DNA from: Catalimonadaceae bacterium JC749
Lineage (GTDB): Bacteria; Bacteroidota; Bacteroidia; Cytophagales; Cyclobacteriaceae
Assembly: GCA_021730635.1 (NCBI GenBank)
Contig: JAJNNC010000003.1
Location: 653,181-717,180 of the forward strand
Direction: 5' to 3'
Length of the DNA stretch: 64,000 nt
Under the pieces are notes generated by a model. The model ran no database searches and was not told the DNA's origin. It was given only the letters and a program-made list of their open reading frames with translations. The first letter of the stretch is position 1. Each line of letters opens with the position of its first letter. The position numbers and the translations under genes were made by a program. Of the stretch, positions 25,822 through 33,582 are shown one piece after another.

Positions 25822-26549
25822 CCAACCAAAAAGGCAAACCCAAATTCCTGTTGATACCCTTAACACTCTGCAGCCTCTTAGGGCTTTCGCTCATTTGCGG
25901 TGTATCTTTTGCCCAAACCGGCAATATTCCGGAAGGTTTTAGGCCTATCTTCAATGGAAAGAACCTCCGGGGCTGGCACATCAGCCGCACTACACACCAG
26001 GGCACAACCCCCGACATTTCTGTAGAAGAAGGTGTACTTACCTTGAAGCAGCATCCTTACGGACAGGGTGGGGTGCTTCTCACCGATAAGTTATACAAGA
26101 ATTTTGAGTTGTATGTAGAAGTAAAAGTTGATTCTTTTTGCAATGGCGGTATTTTTCTTCGATCTACCGAAAGCGGGCAGGCTTATCAGGTTGAACTGGC
26201 AGAGCCCGGCGGCACTGGCAATCTGTTGGGAGAAAGGCTACCCATCAGCCAGAGTGCCGAAGCTACGGATATTGAAAAAGTGTGGAAGCCTAATGACTGG
26301 AATGCCTTCCGCATCCGGATGGTAGGTGATATTCCGCACCTCACCCTGTGGGTCAACGGCGAGAAAATGTGGGAGGTGACGCAACCTGTGAATGATTTTA
26401 CCGCCGGTGCTACAGCAGGGATGATCGGCCTGCAGGTACATTGGTCGGCGACCTATTCAGCGGCCGCGGAAGCTTTCGACATGTCTGGCTCCTGGCGTCC
26501 GGGTGCTGCCCACCGTTTTCGCCATATTGCGATCAAAGAAATCAAATAG
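25818..26549 (+). CDS. DUF1080 (3-keto-disaccharide hydrolase-like) protein
   Basis: 243 residues, overlapping the previous stop by ATGA, with a signal peptide (LLGLSLICGVSFAQ) and a DUF1080 concanavalin-like beta-sandwich: GFRPIFNGKNLRGWHISRTT, LTLKQHPYGQGGVLLTDKLY, NFELYVEVKVDSFCNGGIFL, and the terminal strand FRHIAIKEIK. The family includes 3-keto-glycoside hydrolases, which remove sugars after oxidation at C3. That links it logically to the sugar dehydrogenase two genes upstream, although a PQQ enzyme is not the usual C3 oxidant. Predicted periplasmic. Confidence 0.85.
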   Translation: MTNQKGKPKFLLIPLTLCSLLGLSLICGVSFAQTGNIPEGFRPIFNGKNLRGWHISRTTHQGTTPDISVEEGVLTLKQHPYGQGGVLLTDKLYKNFELYVEVKVDSFCNGGIFLRSTESGQAYQVELAEPGGTGNLLGERLPISQSAEATDIEKVWKPNDWNAFRIRMVGDIPHLTLWVNGEKMWEVTQPVNDFTAGATAGMIGLQVHWSATYSAAAEAFDMSGSWRPGAAHRFRHIAIKEIK

Positions 26550-26585
26550 CTTCACGTTCCTTCTCTCTATTTAAACTGCGTAACA

Positions 26586-26954
26586 ATGCCCTCATGGTTC
26601 GATAAGTTAAAAAAAGAAGGCAGCCTATTGCTAAAGAAAGGAAAGGACAAAGCCGTGAGCAGTCCTTTGGCTAGTTTTATACTCAACAGGACTCGAGTGA
26701 GCCGGTATGGTAAGTTATCGCATCTGGAATTAGATTCTTTCCAGCAAAAGATCAGTTTCTCTCTTTTGTTACTGGGCGAAGAGGCGCCCCTGAACGTGAG
26801 CTTAAGCTACGAGACCCGTAAAAATGGCGCCAGCCATGGCTTGATGATCACAACGGCTTCTATCTCAAGAGAGTGGATAGATAAGCTCATGCAGCAATAT
26901 GTAATCCATAAAATAATCCCTATTCCAAAAGAATTATATACCCTATTAAACTGA
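26586..26954 (+). CDS. Hypothetical protein, paralogue of the next gene
   Basis: 122 residues, no signal peptide. A basic N-terminus (MPSWFDKLKKEGSLLLKKGK) is followed by a beta-rich core: LSHLELDSFQQKISFSLLLL, then EEAPLNVSLSYETR and the C-terminal SREWIDKLMQQYV...IPIPKELYTLLN. The next gene has the same core with SREWIHRIVQDFV...IPLPKEAHTIVD, so the two are tandem paralogues 8 bp apart. Function unknown; the conserved 'AP(L/I)(N/D)V...SREWI' pattern defines the pair. Confidence 0.7.
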   Translation: MPSWFDKLKKEGSLLLKKGKDKAVSSPLASFILNRTRVSRYGKLSHLELDSFQQKISFSLLLLGEEAPLNVSLSYETRKNGASHGLMITTASISREWIDKLMQQYVIHKIIPIPKELYTLLN

Positions 26955-26962
26955 TAGCTAAT

Positions 26963-27235
26963 ATGTTACATCTCAAGATAGAAAATCTCAGGATGGATTC
27001 CACAGAAAAGAAACTAAACTGTAAAATGGAGTTAGCGGGTGAAACGGCTCCTATCGATGTGGAAGTCCATTACAAGATCGAGCAGGAAGGCAATGATAAA
27101 ACACTGGTCATTACCTCATTGGCATGCTCACGAGAATGGATTCATAGAATTGTCCAGGACTTTGTGCCTGAGGATAAAAGAAGAATTCCACTGCCCAAAG
27201 AAGCCCATACGATTGTGGATATTCTGAAAATTTGA
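26963..27235 (+). CDS. Hypothetical protein, paralogue of the previous gene
   Basis: 90 residues, a shorter copy of the preceding product lacking its basic N-terminal extension. Shared elements: LKIENLRMDSTEKKLNCKME, GETAPIDVEVHYKIEQEG, VITSLACSREWIHRIVQDFV and IPLPKEAHTIVDIL. No known domain recognised. Co-directional and almost contiguous with its paralogue, so probably co-transcribed and perhaps forming a heteromer. Confidence 0.7.
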   Translation: MLHLKIENLRMDSTEKKLNCKMELAGETAPIDVEVHYKIEQEGNDKTLVITSLACSREWIHRIVQDFVPEDKRRIPLPKEAHTIVDILKI

Positions 27236-27295
27236 AAGAGCAGTCAGACAATGTTGCTGCCATCTGTAGCACTGTCTGCTATTTCATGCACCTGA

Positions 27296-28474
27296 TTAAA
27301 TCAGATTTTTGGCATTACTCAGCTTCCTTTTGAGTTCTTTTGCTGCTTCCGTATATCCCCCCTCCGATCCGTCAATAAAATGGATGTGTTTGGCATTGAG
27401 GTTTTCAATATAACAGGTCATCACACTTTCTTTACTGATGTGGTGGCCAAAGATGAGGTTTCCTTCTTTTTCCTGCGCCGACAGATACTGAAGAAATGCC
27501 AGACGCTTATCCTTCTGCCCAGAAATAATAGTGTTGATCCGTCCGTCTACGATCAGGGTGTCGGCATTTGAAATCAATTGCGCAAGGTAGTCCCGGCCTT
27601 TGATATTGCCTATACTCCAGTTATATCTGAAACAGAAACGTCCCCAAAAGTTTTCCAGCCATCTGAGAGCAAAATAATTCACCTTCCATTGGCCATACTT
27701 TGCCATCATTTCTGTTCTTATTTTCTGAAAGCCGAGTAATAATTTCAGCCGGTCCAGCGACAAGGGATTACGCTTATCTATGTTTCCGTAAATTTCATCT
27801 ATTTTCAGCAGCACATCCCGATACACCGCTAATTGGTGAGCAGAATACACCGTTTCGATCAGATAACATACGACCTCATTATCGTCGGCAGGGGGTTTGA
27901 CCTTATCCCATCGGCATTCCAGTCCGGTCAGGTTCAGCACCTCGGTCTTCGGAAACTGTCTGTGTTCCTCTCTTGAGATTTGTTTGATGAGCTGCTCGGC
28001 AAAGCGCAAACCATCGCCTATGATGACAGCCTTACTGAAGCTGCCAATACCAAACCGTACTTTCGCTATCTGCAGCGAATGGCCTGCTTGTAAGATTTCC
28101 TGCATGGATATACTGCCAATATGCAGGGCCAAACCCATTGTTTTTATGCTATTCAAATTATGCAGAAACAAGCCAGTCAACACCTCATGCAACAAGGGTT
28201 CGGGCACTAGTAGCGTACCCCCATCTCCGGTAAAGAAAAAGGGGATTTCAATATTTCGTGCTTTGGCAATATTGAGTGCTACAATCAGACTACCAGCCGC
28301 TACCAGGTTTACTTCGTTGTGTTTGCCGGTACTCACAGCGGCGGTAGAGTTTTTCACATCCGAAATAATGATATACCAATCGGAGGGTACCGCCGAAAAA
28401 TTATCTCGTTGGAAAACTTCTGTGATAGAGAGATTGAACAGTTTGAGATCCCTGTAGAAATGTATATTACTCAT
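27296..28474 (-). CDS. DUF3095 protein, class III cyclase-like
   Basis: About 392 residues from the MSNIHFYRDLKLF start (an ATG nine codons upstream at 28501 is also possible). Matches DUF3095 over its full length: FYRDLKLFNLSITEVFQRDN, then DWYIIISDVKNSTAAVSTGK, IEIPFFFTGDGGTLLVP, and YGQWKVNYFALRWLENFWGR near residue 265. The D-V-K-N-S-T and GDGG strands resemble the two metal-binding motifs of class III nucleotidyl cyclases (D-x-x-x-S/T and GDG), so a nucleotide-binding or cyclase function is likely, but the family has no confirmed activity that I know of. Divergent from the EcsC gene; single gene. Confidence 0.8.
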   Translation of the reverse strand: MSNIHFYRDLKLFNLSITEVFQRDNFSAVPSDWYIIISDVKNSTAAVSTGKHNEVNLVAAGSLIVALNIAKARNIEIPFFFTGDGGTLLVPEPLLHEVLTGLFLHNLNSIKTMGLALHIGSISMQEILQAGHSLQIAKVRFGIGSFSKAVIIGDGLRFAEQLIKQISREEHRQFPKTEVLNLTGLECRWDKVKPPADDNEVVCYLIETVYSAHQLAVYRDVLLKIDEIYGNIDKRNPLSLDRLKLLLGFQKIRTEMMAKYGQWKVNYFALRWLENFWGRFCFRYNWSIGNIKGRDYLAQLISNADTLIVDGRINTIISGQKDKRLAFLQYLSAQEKEGNLIFGHHISKESVMTCYIENLNAKHIHFIDGSEGGYTEAAKELKRKLSNAKNLI

Positions 28475-28501
28475 CGGAGTCAGGATGAATATTGTCAACA
28501 A

Positions 28502-28863
28502 AATAGTTTGGTAGCCCTATAATTACTTTCTCAAAGCAACTGATCATGCGCTTTGCATAGGAGGAGCCAGACTTAGGTGATGATGAACGTATTTCAGTTT
28601 CTCGATGCGTTGAAATTGCTGAAAGCCATTGAGTCAGGCACGCTCATGCATGTTATATGTGTTGTACAACACAATGAAGATACGAAGAAAAGCCTCGGGT
28701 TGTATTGCCGTATGCCTCAAATTATTAGTAAAAATATTATTGTATGCTCTGTTGTAAACATATTTTCAAAAGCGCCAAGCCATTTTCCTCACTATCATTC
28801 CCTCGTTTATAACTCCCCTACCCTGCTTCTCGTTTATGATAACAACATTATGCAACTAAACTT
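28502..28863. other. Divergent intergenic region, DUF3095/EcsC
   Basis: About 360 bp that must hold the promoters of two divergent genes. A 130-codon plus-strand frame (28577-28969) overlaps the EcsC start by 106 bp and has no family resemblance, so it is not called. No exact TAnnTTTG was found. Confidence 0.4.
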
Positions 28864-29685
28864 ATGTCACCCATACTTAAAAATACCAGAAGAAAAGCTT
28901 TTTCCTCTCAGGAACCTGCCTCTTCGTCTCCAGACGAGGCAGCCCATCGCCTGTCTTACTATGAAGTAGTAGCCATGGGAGAACTCCGCAACTGGCAGGA
29001 GCGCATGCAAAAAAATCCAGGCCTGCTGAGCAAGTTATCCAGAGGAGCACAGCAGCGGATCAACCGCATCATTCCTGAACGCATCCATCAGGCCATCACC
29101 GTAGCCATCAAACAGATGGTGCGTTCTCTCTTGTTTGGTGCTGAAAACACGACCCGGAAAATTCTGACAGACGCTTCTTTAGAGGAAAGAGAGTTGCGGG
29201 TTAAAAAACGAATTTCTTTTTATAAAAAGCTGGCAGCCACCGAAGGAGGTGTTACCGGTGCCGGCGGTTTCTGGATGGCCATGGCTGACTTTCCTGCTTT
29301 GCTGGGCATCAAAATGAAGCTGCTCTATGAGGTCGCCGCCTTATACGGGTATGATATGAAAGACTACCGAGAACGCTTGTATCTGCTAAAAATTTTTCAA
29401 CTGGCCTTTTCCAGCCAGCAACAAAGGAATGTCGTTTACCAGCAAATTGTCGACTGGAAAGAACAAAGCCAGCACTTACCCGAAGATATTCATGCCTTCG
29501 ACTGGCGTACCTTCCAGGCAGAATACCGCGATTATCTGGATTTGGCGAAGCTGGCTCAAATGATACCCGGTATTGGGGCCGTAGTGGGCTTCACGGTCAA
29601 TTACCGCCTGATGAATCTGCTGGGAAAAACAGCCATGAATGCCTATCGTATGCGTTGGGAACAAGAGCAGCGTATCGACATCTGA
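28864..29685 (+). CDS. EcsC family protein
   Basis: 273 residues matching the EcsC family: RLSYYEVVAMGELRNWQERM, RINRIIPERIHQAITVAIKQ, TEGGVTGAGGFWMAMADFPA with LLGIKMKLLYEVAALYGYDM, and MIPGIGAVVGFTVNYRLMNL at the C-terminus. The glycine-rich central and C-terminal stretches are hydrophobic and may associate with membrane. EcsC was first described beside an ABC transporter in Bacillus, but many homologues, like this one, stand alone. Function unknown. Start at ATG 28864 agrees with the usual N-terminal length. Confidence 0.85.
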   Translation: MSPILKNTRRKAFSSQEPASSSPDEAAHRLSYYEVVAMGELRNWQERMQKNPGLLSKLSRGAQQRINRIIPERIHQAITVAIKQMVRSLLFGAENTTRKILTDASLEERELRVKKRISFYKKLAATEGGVTGAGGFWMAMADFPALLGIKMKLLYEVAALYGYDMKDYRERLYLLKIFQLAFSSQQQRNVVYQQIVDWKEQSQHLPEDIHAFDWRTFQAEYRDYLDLAKLAQMIPGIGAVVGFTVNYRLMNLLGKTAMNAYRMRWEQEQRIDI

Positions 29686-29722
29686 TGACAAAGCCACACT
29701 GCCCTTGTGTTTTATAATATTG

Positions 29723-30493
29723 TCAGGCCGCTCGTTTGGCCGCACCGAGACTGACTTCTTTCTTTTTGGCCAGTTGAATGACGCCTATCTTGTCGAGCAG
29801 TAGAATGACATAATAGGTAGGGTCTATCTCATGCCAGCGGATTCCTCCAAAGTTAGCCCGTGAGCCATGTTTGTGGTGGTTGTTGTGGTAGCTTTCTCCC
29901 ATCATCAGGAAGTCAACCGGCAGAAAGTTTTTAGAAGTATCCTTTACCGGGAAATTGACATAGCCGTATTTGTGGGCAAACCAGTTGATAATGGCACCAT
30001 GGATAGGAGAAAGGAAGAACTGAACAGGAAGCAGCAACCATAGCCACCACAACGTAGCAAACTGCCAGTAAATCAACACATAAAGCGCTCCCCAGCTGAT
30101 ACGGGATACTATAGAACGGGCAAATTTGTCAAACGCCTGCCATTCCGGAACTCCCTTGGTGAAGCGCTCTTCCACCTTCATGGTTTTGTTGGCAATAGCG
30201 GAGTAGATGGTTTTGGTTTTCCACATCATCTTCCAGATACTTTCGTCATAAGTAGGCGAATGCGGATCATCCGGTGTATCGGCGAAAGCATGGTGCATAC
30301 GGTGCATCACCCCATACCCGTAAGCACTCAGGTAATTAGAGCCCTGGAAGATCCAGGTCAGTACAAAGAAAACTTTTTCAGTAGTCTTCGACATGGTGAA
30401 GGCTTTGTGAGCAGCATACCGATGCAGAAAGAACGTCTGGAAAAACAAAGAGAGATACCAGTGCGCAATGAAAAAACCTATAATAATGTACAT
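29723..30493 (-). CDS. Membrane fatty acyl-CoA desaturase
   Basis: About 256 residues from MYIIIGFFIAHWYLSLFF; an upstream ATG (30583) would add an unlikely hydrophilic leader. The three histidine boxes of the di-iron desaturase/hydroxylase family are intact: HRYAAH, HRMHH and HNNHH, between two pairs of membrane helices. It introduces a double bond into acyl chains, using reductant from the respiratory or ferredoxin pool. Convergent with the EcsC gene. The 110-bp leader contains a hairpin CTTCCC-CTGAA-GGGAAG (30526-30542); a sigma factor gene lies upstream on the same strand. Confidence 0.9.
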   Translation of the reverse strand: MYIIIGFFIAHWYLSLFFQTFFLHRYAAHKAFTMSKTTEKVFFVLTWIFQGSNYLSAYGYGVMHRMHHAFADTPDDPHSPTYDESIWKMMWKTKTIYSAIANKTMKVEERFTKGVPEWQAFDKFARSIVSRISWGALYVLIYWQFATLWWLWLLLPVQFFLSPIHGAIINWFAHKYGYVNFPVKDTSKNFLPVDFLMMGESYHNNHHKHGSRANFGGIRWHEIDPTYYVILLLDKIGVIQLAKKKEVSLGAAKRAA

Positions 30494-30525
30494 GTCAGTT
30501 AAATTGAATAATAGGATTCGACCTT

Positions 30526-30542
30526 CTTCCCCTGAAGGGAAG
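30526..30542. promoter_or_regulatory. Hairpin between sigma factor and desaturase genes
   Basis: CTTCCC, 5-nt loop, GGGAAG. It lies in the leader of the desaturase gene and is not followed by a T-run on either strand, so attenuation or mRNA processing is more likely than simple termination; function unproven. Confidence 0.45.
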
Positions 30543-30603
30543 CATATGATAGCATAGACAACAGGATGGTGTGTTTGTGACAAAAAGGAATAAAAAAATT
30601 TTA

Positions 30604-31218
30604 TTATTGATGGATATCCTGGCGGGCTTCCTGTACCAGTTGATGCATGAAGTCGGATAAATGGCCCAGCGTACAGGCATTTCTGAAATGCTCAAGGAGC
30701 CGGAAGGGTTGGGAAACTTCGGTTTTGCTCTTTGAAGTTTCCTGTTTCAGTTTTTCTTTAGCCCGGCAAAAGAGCTGACGACAGTTTTCTTTTTTCTTAC
30801 CAAAAAGCTCCTGAAGATCTTCATAATCCACATTAAAGATTTCTCTTAAAAGATAAATACCTTTCTCCAGAGGCTCCAGTTTCTTGTGTATCATTGCCAG
30901 GGCAGCAGCCACTTCGCTTTCCAGATCAAATTTGGCAAAATCGAGCTCCTTGTATTTCTCTATCAGTTCGCCTGCTTTAAAGGTGCTTAAATACCTGATA
31001 TTTCTCTTTTTAAAAGCGTTGAGGTGGTTGATGCAGTTGTGGGTCACAGATTTAACGAGATAGGCTTTTGTATTTTGTATTTTCTGCTGATCCAACGTGA
31101 GCCATTTGGTAAAAGTATCCTGTACAATATCTTCTGCATCCTCCCACGAACCTACCATTCGATAGGCGATAGAAGAAAGAAGAGGGTGGTATAGTACTAT
31201 GGTTTTTGCCTGATTCAA
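30604..31218 (-). CDS. Sigma-70 family RNA polymerase sigma factor
   Basis: 204 residues. Region 2: LLSSIAYRMVGSWEDAEDIV followed by DTFTKWLTLDQQKIQNTKAY and LVKSVTHNCINHLNAFKKR. Region 4: EKGIYLLREIFNVDYEDLQE then LFGKKKENCRQLFCRAKEKL. It resembles the SigJ/ECF41 type, which carries a C-terminal SnoaL-like extension, but here the extension is short (about 45 residues, ending FMHQLVQEARQDIHQ). No anti-sigma gene is adjacent; the next gene downstream is a desaturase, a possible target by proximity only. Confidence 0.85.
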   Translation of the reverse strand: MNQAKTIVLYHPLLSSIAYRMVGSWEDAEDIVQDTFTKWLTLDQQKIQNTKAYLVKSVTHNCINHLNAFKKRNIRYLSTFKAGELIEKYKELDFAKFDLESEVAAALAMIHKKLEPLEKGIYLLREIFNVDYEDLQELFGKKKENCRQLFCRAKEKLKQETSKSKTEVSQPFRLLEHFRNACTLGHLSDFMHQLVQEARQDIHQ

Positions 31219-31271
31219 TTGAGAATATTCAATACAAATTTAGTTCCCGTTTTTAATAGCTACCAAATGTT

Positions 31272-31982
31272 TTAGAAAGATATTTTCTGGGTTTTGTTCA
31301 GCAAAAAATCTAGATAGATAAACCGGCCTGATCCGGTCATGATTTCTATACAAGACAGGCTCATGGTTTGCAGGAAATCTCCCCGCTTCATTTTAAAGTC
31401 AATATCCGGATTCCCTTCTCCTCCGGCTATATGAAAATTCATGATATTTTCTGCTGTAAAGGCAGGCTTCCGGGAAAGCCATTGCTGAAACCATGTGTTC
31501 CTTTTCTGCCTCATCGCCGTATCATACAAGGTTACGGACGACCAGATGTGGGGTTGAGAAGGATCGCCTATGTCATGATGCACCCGGTGGCCATCCCACC
31601 GGATTTGATACAACTGTGTTTCAGCGTTTACACTTGCCAGAATCAGGGTAAAAGGCTCTATCCCTTCAAAATCATAGTGCCGGAGGAATGCTTCTGTTGT
31701 AGAAAACTGAAAAGAATCTAATAGCACTAATCCCCTGCTCTTTCGGTAAGGAGGCTGCCGGTGATGGTTCTCAAATGCTCCATTGAGCAGACAGGCTGTA
31801 TTTCCCTGCTCGTTGGTGGCAATCCAGGACCCTCCGCCTTCCGGATCTTGTGGCATTAAAATCGTGGCATCTCCCACCGGTTGCCTGACAGGAAATACCG
31901 CCCTGGCCCGCTGGGTACTTTCATCGCGACTAGAGGTAAGCAAATAGCCGGTAGGCGTGGGTAAGTAAGTTACAGTACACAT
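31272..31982 (-). CDS. NRDE family (TANGO2-like) protein
   Basis: 236 residues starting MCTVTYLPTPTGYLLTSSRD, the N-terminal Cys2 and the NRDE-like motif (SRDES here). Other conserved pieces: WIATNEQGNTACLLNGAFEN, YRKSRGLVLLDSF and the C-terminal GSGRFIYLDFLLNKTQ. Homologues of the TANGO2 family have an Ntn-hydrolase-like fold with a possible role in haem or lipid handling; the bacterial role is not established. Cys2 would be exposed as a nucleophile after removal of Met1. Single gene between two sigma factor loci. Confidence 0.85.
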   Translation of the reverse strand: MCTVTYLPTPTGYLLTSSRDESTQRARAVFPVRQPVGDATILMPQDPEGGGSWIATNEQGNTACLLNGAFENHHRQPPYRKSRGLVLLDSFQFSTTEAFLRHYDFEGIEPFTLILASVNAETQLYQIRWDGHRVHHDIGDPSQPHIWSSVTLYDTAMRQKRNTWFQQWLSRKPAFTAENIMNFHIAGGEGNPDIDFKMKRGDFLQTMSLSCIEIMTGSGRFIYLDFLLNKTQKISF

Positions 31983-32079
31983 GGATAAGAAATACCGGTT
32001 TGCACGAGTAATGGGTATTACTTTATAAAAAAAACGCTATAAGCAGCCTACATTCGTAAAGTCACCGGGAGCATGACCG

Positions 32080-32814
32080 TTATTGTATGGCTTTTAAGAT
32101 TTGCTGCGACTGTCCGGCCAACACCCCCTCTGCCTCATTGACTCTCAGAAAAGATGCTTTAGCCTGTACTTTTTGACCTGTTGCCAACTGGCTCAATCCT
32201 AAATACCAGTAAGCAGGTTCCCGCAAAGAGGGCTCACCCTTTTCAATAACATTTTCGAAATCAGCCATCGCTTTTTCCGGTTGGTGGCTACCCAGATAAG
32301 ACACGCCCCTATAAAAAACCAATCCGATATGATCCGGATTTTGATTGATTAAGCTATTTAGCTGAGTGATAGCGGCTGCATACTGTTCTGTTTCATAAAG
32401 CTGCATGGCTTCCTCAGTAGAAGAAGCTGCTGCCGAACGGCTCACCGGAGCTATGATATTCGGATAAGGTTCAAAATAGGTGGCGGCCAGGCCGGAAGGG
32501 TTCATTTCTCCCTGTTTGAGAAAATAATAGCCCAGGCCTGCCCCTGCTAAAACGACCACACTGGCTGCAATGGCCAGATAGGTTTTAAGATTACGCTTGG
32601 GTTTGGGTATATCAGATTGAATGAGATCCTTTTTCAGTTCTTTGATAAAGTAATACTCTATACCCTGAAGCACATCCCGATGGAAATGCACACTCTCTGC
32701 CAATTCGACATGTTCCCGCATCCGCTGCTCAAACTGGGCCAGTTCTTCGCCCTGCATTTCATTGTTGACATACCGGTCTATCTGATTCCGCTTGGTTTCA
32801 CCTTGTGTTTTCAT
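32080..32814 (-). CDS. TPR membrane protein, putative anti-sigma factor (copy 1)
   Basis: 244 residues. The cytoplasmic N-terminal part (about 1-85) resembles zinc-less anti-sigma domains (IDRYVNNEMQGEELAQFEQR), followed by one membrane helix (TYLAIAASVVVLAGAGLGYYF) and a C-terminal domain with about three TPR units (AMQLYETEQYAAAITQLNSL, LVFYRGVSYLGSHQPEKAMA, AYWYLGLSQLATGQKVQAKA). It directly abuts the sigma factor stop (0 bp) and is a paralogue of the gene at 54291. Orientation suggests periplasmic TPRs. Anti-sigma activity is inferred from arrangement. Confidence 0.8.
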   Translation of the reverse strand: MKTQGETKRNQIDRYVNNEMQGEELAQFEQRMREHVELAESVHFHRDVLQGIEYYFIKELKKDLIQSDIPKPKRNLKTYLAIAASVVVLAGAGLGYYFLKQGEMNPSGLAATYFEPYPNIIAPVSRSAAASSTEEAMQLYETEQYAAAITQLNSLINQNPDHIGLVFYRGVSYLGSHQPEKAMADFENVIEKGEPSLREPAYWYLGLSQLATGQKVQAKASFLRVNEAEGVLAGQSQQILKAIQ

Positions 32815-33396
32815 TTAATCATCGTAAAAGTCTCCGCCACTAAATTTATCTCTTACCATCTTTTTTAAGCTGGTAATACATCTTAGTTTCTGTGTCTTGG
32901 CTACATTTTCATTTTTGTAATCCATTTCCTTAGCAATAGCCTCCATGGTAAACCCTTTGAAATAAAAAAGCCTGAGGATGCTCTTACAAGGTTCGCCAAT
33001 GGTTTCCATCAATCTGGCAACCAGTTGCTGACGTTCATTGGCGGCAAAACTGTCTATAGGTTCTGCTTTCAGATGCTCTACTATCCACAAATCATCTTTA
33101 TCCAGCATTACAGGCTGGTGTAACTTTTTTCTGATAATATTTTTACCAATGGCATACAGATACGTTTTCAACGAACTGGTGAGGTTCTCCAGTCTTCCTT
33201 TGATAATGTTGTTGTAGAGACAAACAACAGCATCCTGAAAAGCGTCTGTCGCACTGGGCTCATCAATATTATAATTTAACTGTGCCCAATGAATAAACCC
33301 GCCTTTAAACGATTGATATACCTGCACCACACTTTTCTCGTTGCCTTTCCTGATTTGCTCTATCAGTTGCTGATCCTCAGTATAGACTTGCTGCAC
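32815..33396 (-). CDS. ECF-type sigma factor (copy 1)
   Basis: 193 residues. Region 2: DQQLIEQIRKGNEKSVVQVY, FIHWAQLNYNIDEPSATDAF followed by QDAVVCLYNNIIKGR and KTYLYAIGKNIIRKK. Region 4: EPCKSILRLFYFKGFTMEAI then AKEMDYKNENVAKTQKLRCI. It shares the FIHWA, KTYLYAI, LRLFYF..FxMEAIA and YKN..V.KTQKLRCI blocks with the factor at 53709, so the two are paralogues. The next gene starts exactly at its stop codon. Target promoters unknown. Confidence 0.88.
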   Translation of the reverse strand: MQQVYTEDQQLIEQIRKGNEKSVVQVYQSFKGGFIHWAQLNYNIDEPSATDAFQDAVVCLYNNIIKGRLENLTSSLKTYLYAIGKNIIRKKLHQPVMLDKDDLWIVEHLKAEPIDSFAANERQQLVARLMETIGEPCKSILRLFYFKGFTMEAIAKEMDYKNENVAKTQKLRCITSLKKMVRDKFSGGDFYDD

Positions 33397-33527
33397 GTTG
33401 AACTCAGATTATATAACTATATATTTATTTAAACTATATTTTTACTTCGTGGAAGAAGGCGGTGAAATTGAAGCCTGTAATTAAAAACAATTTCTGAGAA
33501 AATACAGTAATTACCCCTTTATCTCAT

Positions 33528-33556
33528 TAAAAAACCACCCATATCAGGTGGTTCTT
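33528..33556 (-). terminator. Terminator of the class A PBP gene
   Basis: On the minus strand: AACCACC, 7-nt loop, GGTGGTT then a T-run and an AT-rich tail. The PBP stop lies 27 bp before the hairpin. Confidence 0.8.
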
Positions 33557-33582
33557 CCATGTTTCAATATAAAGAGCCCTGA

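Noticed and set aside
28577..28969. 130-codon plus-strand frame before EcsC
   Set aside because: No family resemblance, irregular composition, and 106-bp overlap with the well-supported EcsC start.
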